From: Muribaculaceae bacterium
Lineage (GTDB): Bacteria; Bacteroidota; Bacteroidia; Bacteroidales; Muribaculaceae
DNA length: 6,981 nucleotides
Assembly: GCA_021443235.1 (NCBI GenBank)
Contig: JABUUJ010000005.1
Span: forward strand, 59,041 to 66,021
Reading direction: 5' to 3'
Shown here: in pieces, positions 5,452 through 6,981 of the stretch
Position numbering within the stretch: position 1 is the first letter of the stretch
How the letters are laid out: the number at the start of each line of letters is the position of its first letter
Position numbers and translations under genes: made by a program
Notes under the pieces: model-generated
What the model was told of the DNA's origin: nothing
The model's input: only the letters and a program-made list of their open reading frames with translations
Databases searched by the model: none

Positions 5452-6912
5452 ATGAGCAATATTATAGGTCGAGAGCAAGAAATCAAAGAACTGCACAAGC
5501 TATACAACAGCAAAAAAGCTGAGTTTGTCGCTATATATGGAAGACGGCGCGTAGGAAAGACTTTCCTTGTGGATGAGTCACTTAAAGGGCTCATTACATT
5601 TCGTCATGCAGGACTATCACCCGTTCAAGAAAACAACAAGTCGGATGTCCAAGTCTCTTCAGCATCAATGAAGCAACAGCTAAAGCATTTTCATCTCTCG
5701 CTCAAGTTGCACGGTCACAAGGGAAACAAAGTCCCAACGTCATGGCTCGACGCATTCTTTTTGCTGGAGCAACTCCTTTTGGAAAAAGAGGCGAATGGGA
5801 AGCGACAGGTTGTCTTTCTTGACGAATTGCCCTGGATGGACACACCGCGGTCATCATTCTTGGTGGCTTTTGAGGCCTTTTGGAACACTTGGGCATGCCA
5901 TCGCAACATAATGCTCGTGGTGTGCGGTAGCGCCAACTCTTGGGTACTTGACAACCTTATCAACGACCATGGAGGGCTTTACGGAAGGATTACGCATGAA
6001 ATTAGGCTGTCGCCGTTCACGTTGCGTGAATGCAAGAAGTTCTACAAATCTCACAACATGGCGATGTCTGACTATGATGTTGTGCAGAGCTACATGGTGC
6101 TGGGTGGAGTGCCTTACTACATGGGATATATGAAACGAGAACTCAGTGTGGCTCAAAACATAGATGAACTTTTTTGGGGCAAAAATTCTCGGCTTCACAA
6201 TGAGTTTGACCGTCTGTTTCACGCTGCTTTTGACTCGCCCGAGGTAGTGAAAAAGATAGTAATATTGCTGGCATCGCGGCACAAAGGGTTTACACGACAA
6301 GAAATCATCGAAAAGTGCAAAATCTCCGATAGTGGTCAGCTCAGCAAGAGGCTTAGGGCGCTTGTTGAGAGCGATTTCGTAACCCAGTATGTTCCTTTTG
6401 ACTGCAAGAAAAAGGATATTCATTACAAGCTGTCGGACCCCTTCTGCCTGTTCTACATTCATTTTGTCCTTGACAAGGTAAAAGCCCCTGGATTTTGGAC
6501 AAGCAATATAAACTCGCAGCAAATAGCAAGTTGGCGTGGCATTGCCTTTGAAGAAGTGTGTATGAACCATGTTGCGCAAATCAAGAACGCGTTGAGCATT
6601 GGTGGCGTGGCAAGCGAGCAGTCGGCTTGGGCGCAACAGGGCGATGACGAAACGGCTGGAACACAAATTGACTTGCTTATTATCAGGAAAGACAACATGG
6701 TGAACATGTGTGAAATGAAATTTTATGGCGATAAATTTGAGGTTGACAAAGAATATGATAAAAAACTGAGGCATAGAATGACATTACTGGCCGAGAAACT
6801 GCCGAAAACACATGGCATACACCCAACAATTATCACAACCTTTGGATTAAAGAAAAACATATATAGTAATATTTTTGTTCACCAACTGACACTGGAATGC
6901 CTTTTTAAGTAG
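5452..6912 (+). CDS. AAA+ ATPase of the ATPase_2/DUF234 family with PD-(D/E)XK-like C-terminus
   Basis: This is a complete 486-residue cytoplasmic protein with no signal peptide or membrane segment. The N-terminus M-S-N-I-I-G-R-E-x-E is the usual family opening. The Walker A motif GRRRVGKT is at 30-37, the Walker B motif VVFLDELPW at 120-128, a sensor-1-like strand LVVCGSANSW at 155-164, and the family GGLYGRI motif at 174-180. A winged-helix region follows (about 265-320, including F-T-R-Q-E-I-I-E). The C-terminal DUF234-type region ends in Asp407, then Glu421-Met-Lys423 (E-M-K-F), which matches a PD-(D/E)XK nuclease core, with Glu residues near 367-368 as candidate helix partners. Length is normal for the family (COG1672-type predicted ATPases). 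Its biological role is unsettled: DNA binding or cleavage coupled to ATP hydrolysis is plausible, and members often sit in variable genome regions. It is divergent from, and visibly more AT-rich than, the dockerin/NAGPA genes, so acquisition by transfer and functional independence are likely. Confidence 0.9.
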   Translation: MSNIIGREQEIKELHKLYNSKKAEFVAIYGRRRVGKTFLVDESLKGLITFRHAGLSPVQENNKSDVQVSSASMKQQLKHFHLSLKLHGHKGNKVPTSWLDAFFLLEQLLLEKEANGKRQVVFLDELPWMDTPRSSFLVAFEAFWNTWACHRNIMLVVCGSANSWVLDNLINDHGGLYGRITHEIRLSPFTLRECKKFYKSHNMAMSDYDVVQSYMVLGGVPYYMGYMKRELSVAQNIDELFWGKNSRLHNEFDRLFHAAFDSPEVVKKIVILLASRHKGFTRQEIIEKCKISDSGQLSKRLRALVESDFVTQYVPFDCKKKDIHYKLSDPFCLFYIHFVLDKVKAPGFWTSNINSQQIASWRGIAFEEVCMNHVAQIKNALSIGGVASEQSAWAQQGDDETAGTQIDLLIIRKDNMVNMCEMKFYGDKFEVDKEYDKKLRHRMTLLAEKLPKTHGIHPTIITTFGLKKNIYSNIFVHQLTLECLFK

Positions 6913-6949
6913 TACGATTAAACCCAAATAGTTCATTAGAATTTTGAAG

Positions 6950-6957
6950 TATTTTTG
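6950..6957 (+). promoter_or_regulatory. Possible -7 box for a gene beyond the right edge
   Basis: TATTTTTG matches TAnnTTTG exactly in the non-coding tail after the ATPase stop codon (TAG, 6910-6912). An ATG at 6963-6965 begins an open frame to the edge (M-S-S-R-F-F), but six codons cannot be judged. No -33 TTTG at correct spacing is seen and the region is AT-rich, so chance occurrence is a real possibility. No terminator hairpin for the ATPase gene is visible in 6913-6949. Confidence 0.25.
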
Positions 6958-6981
6958 ATTTTATGTCGAGCCGATTTTTCT

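Noticed and set aside
5854..6774. 306-codon minus-strand open frame
   Set aside because: It is antisense to the ATPase gene, which carries Walker and nuclease-like motifs in the sense frame. No recognisable motif occurs in the antisense product.

Overview
The window looks like chromosomal DNA from a member of the Bacteroidota, most likely an order Bacteroidales gut-type organism (Muribaculaceae, Prevotella or a relative). The evidence is that exact matches to the Bacteroidota -7 promoter box (TAnnTTTG) lie upstream of genes, Shine-Dalgarno sequences are absent, and secreted proteins end in a short two-repeat dockerin-like tail. The genus cannot be fixed from the sequence alone.

Layout. Three genes lie on the minus strand and are read right to left: (i) 5205-3787, a secreted protein of unknown function with a C-terminal dockerin type I module; (ii) 3706-1310, a secreted phosphodiester glycosidase (NAGPA/DUF2233 family) followed by a Big2-like Ig domain, an unassigned beta-rich region and a dockerin module; (iii) 1160 to beyond the left edge, a second NAGPA-family gene that is a close tandem paralogue of (ii), cut by the window boundary inside or just after its catalytic domain. 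A strong hairpin sits between (i) and (ii). A composite non-coding region with a G/C-run hairpin, U-tract and short direct repeats sits between (ii) and (iii). On the plus strand, divergent from this cluster across a 246-base AT-rich intergenic region, is a complete AAA+ ATPase gene of the ATPase_2/DUF234 type with a PD-(D/E)XK-like C-terminal motif. It is visibly more AT-rich than the minus-strand genes and probably unrelated to them. The last 69 bases are non-coding, with a possible promoter for a gene beyond the edge.

How the genes may work together (inference). All three minus-strand products carry a Sec signal peptide without a lipobox, and at least two end in near-identical dockerin-like tails. 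They look like a co-exported set. The two NAGPA-type enzymes would cleave sugar-1-phosphodiester linkages in glycans, and the third protein would be an accessory or binding component. No SusC/SusD pair, sulfatase, cohesin or regulator is visible in the window, so a complete utilisation locus cannot be claimed. The most notable points are the tandem paralogous NAGPA enzymes with a patch of unusually perfect DNA identity, the shared dockerin tail in a group not known for cellulosomes, and the unassigned dockerin-tailed protein.
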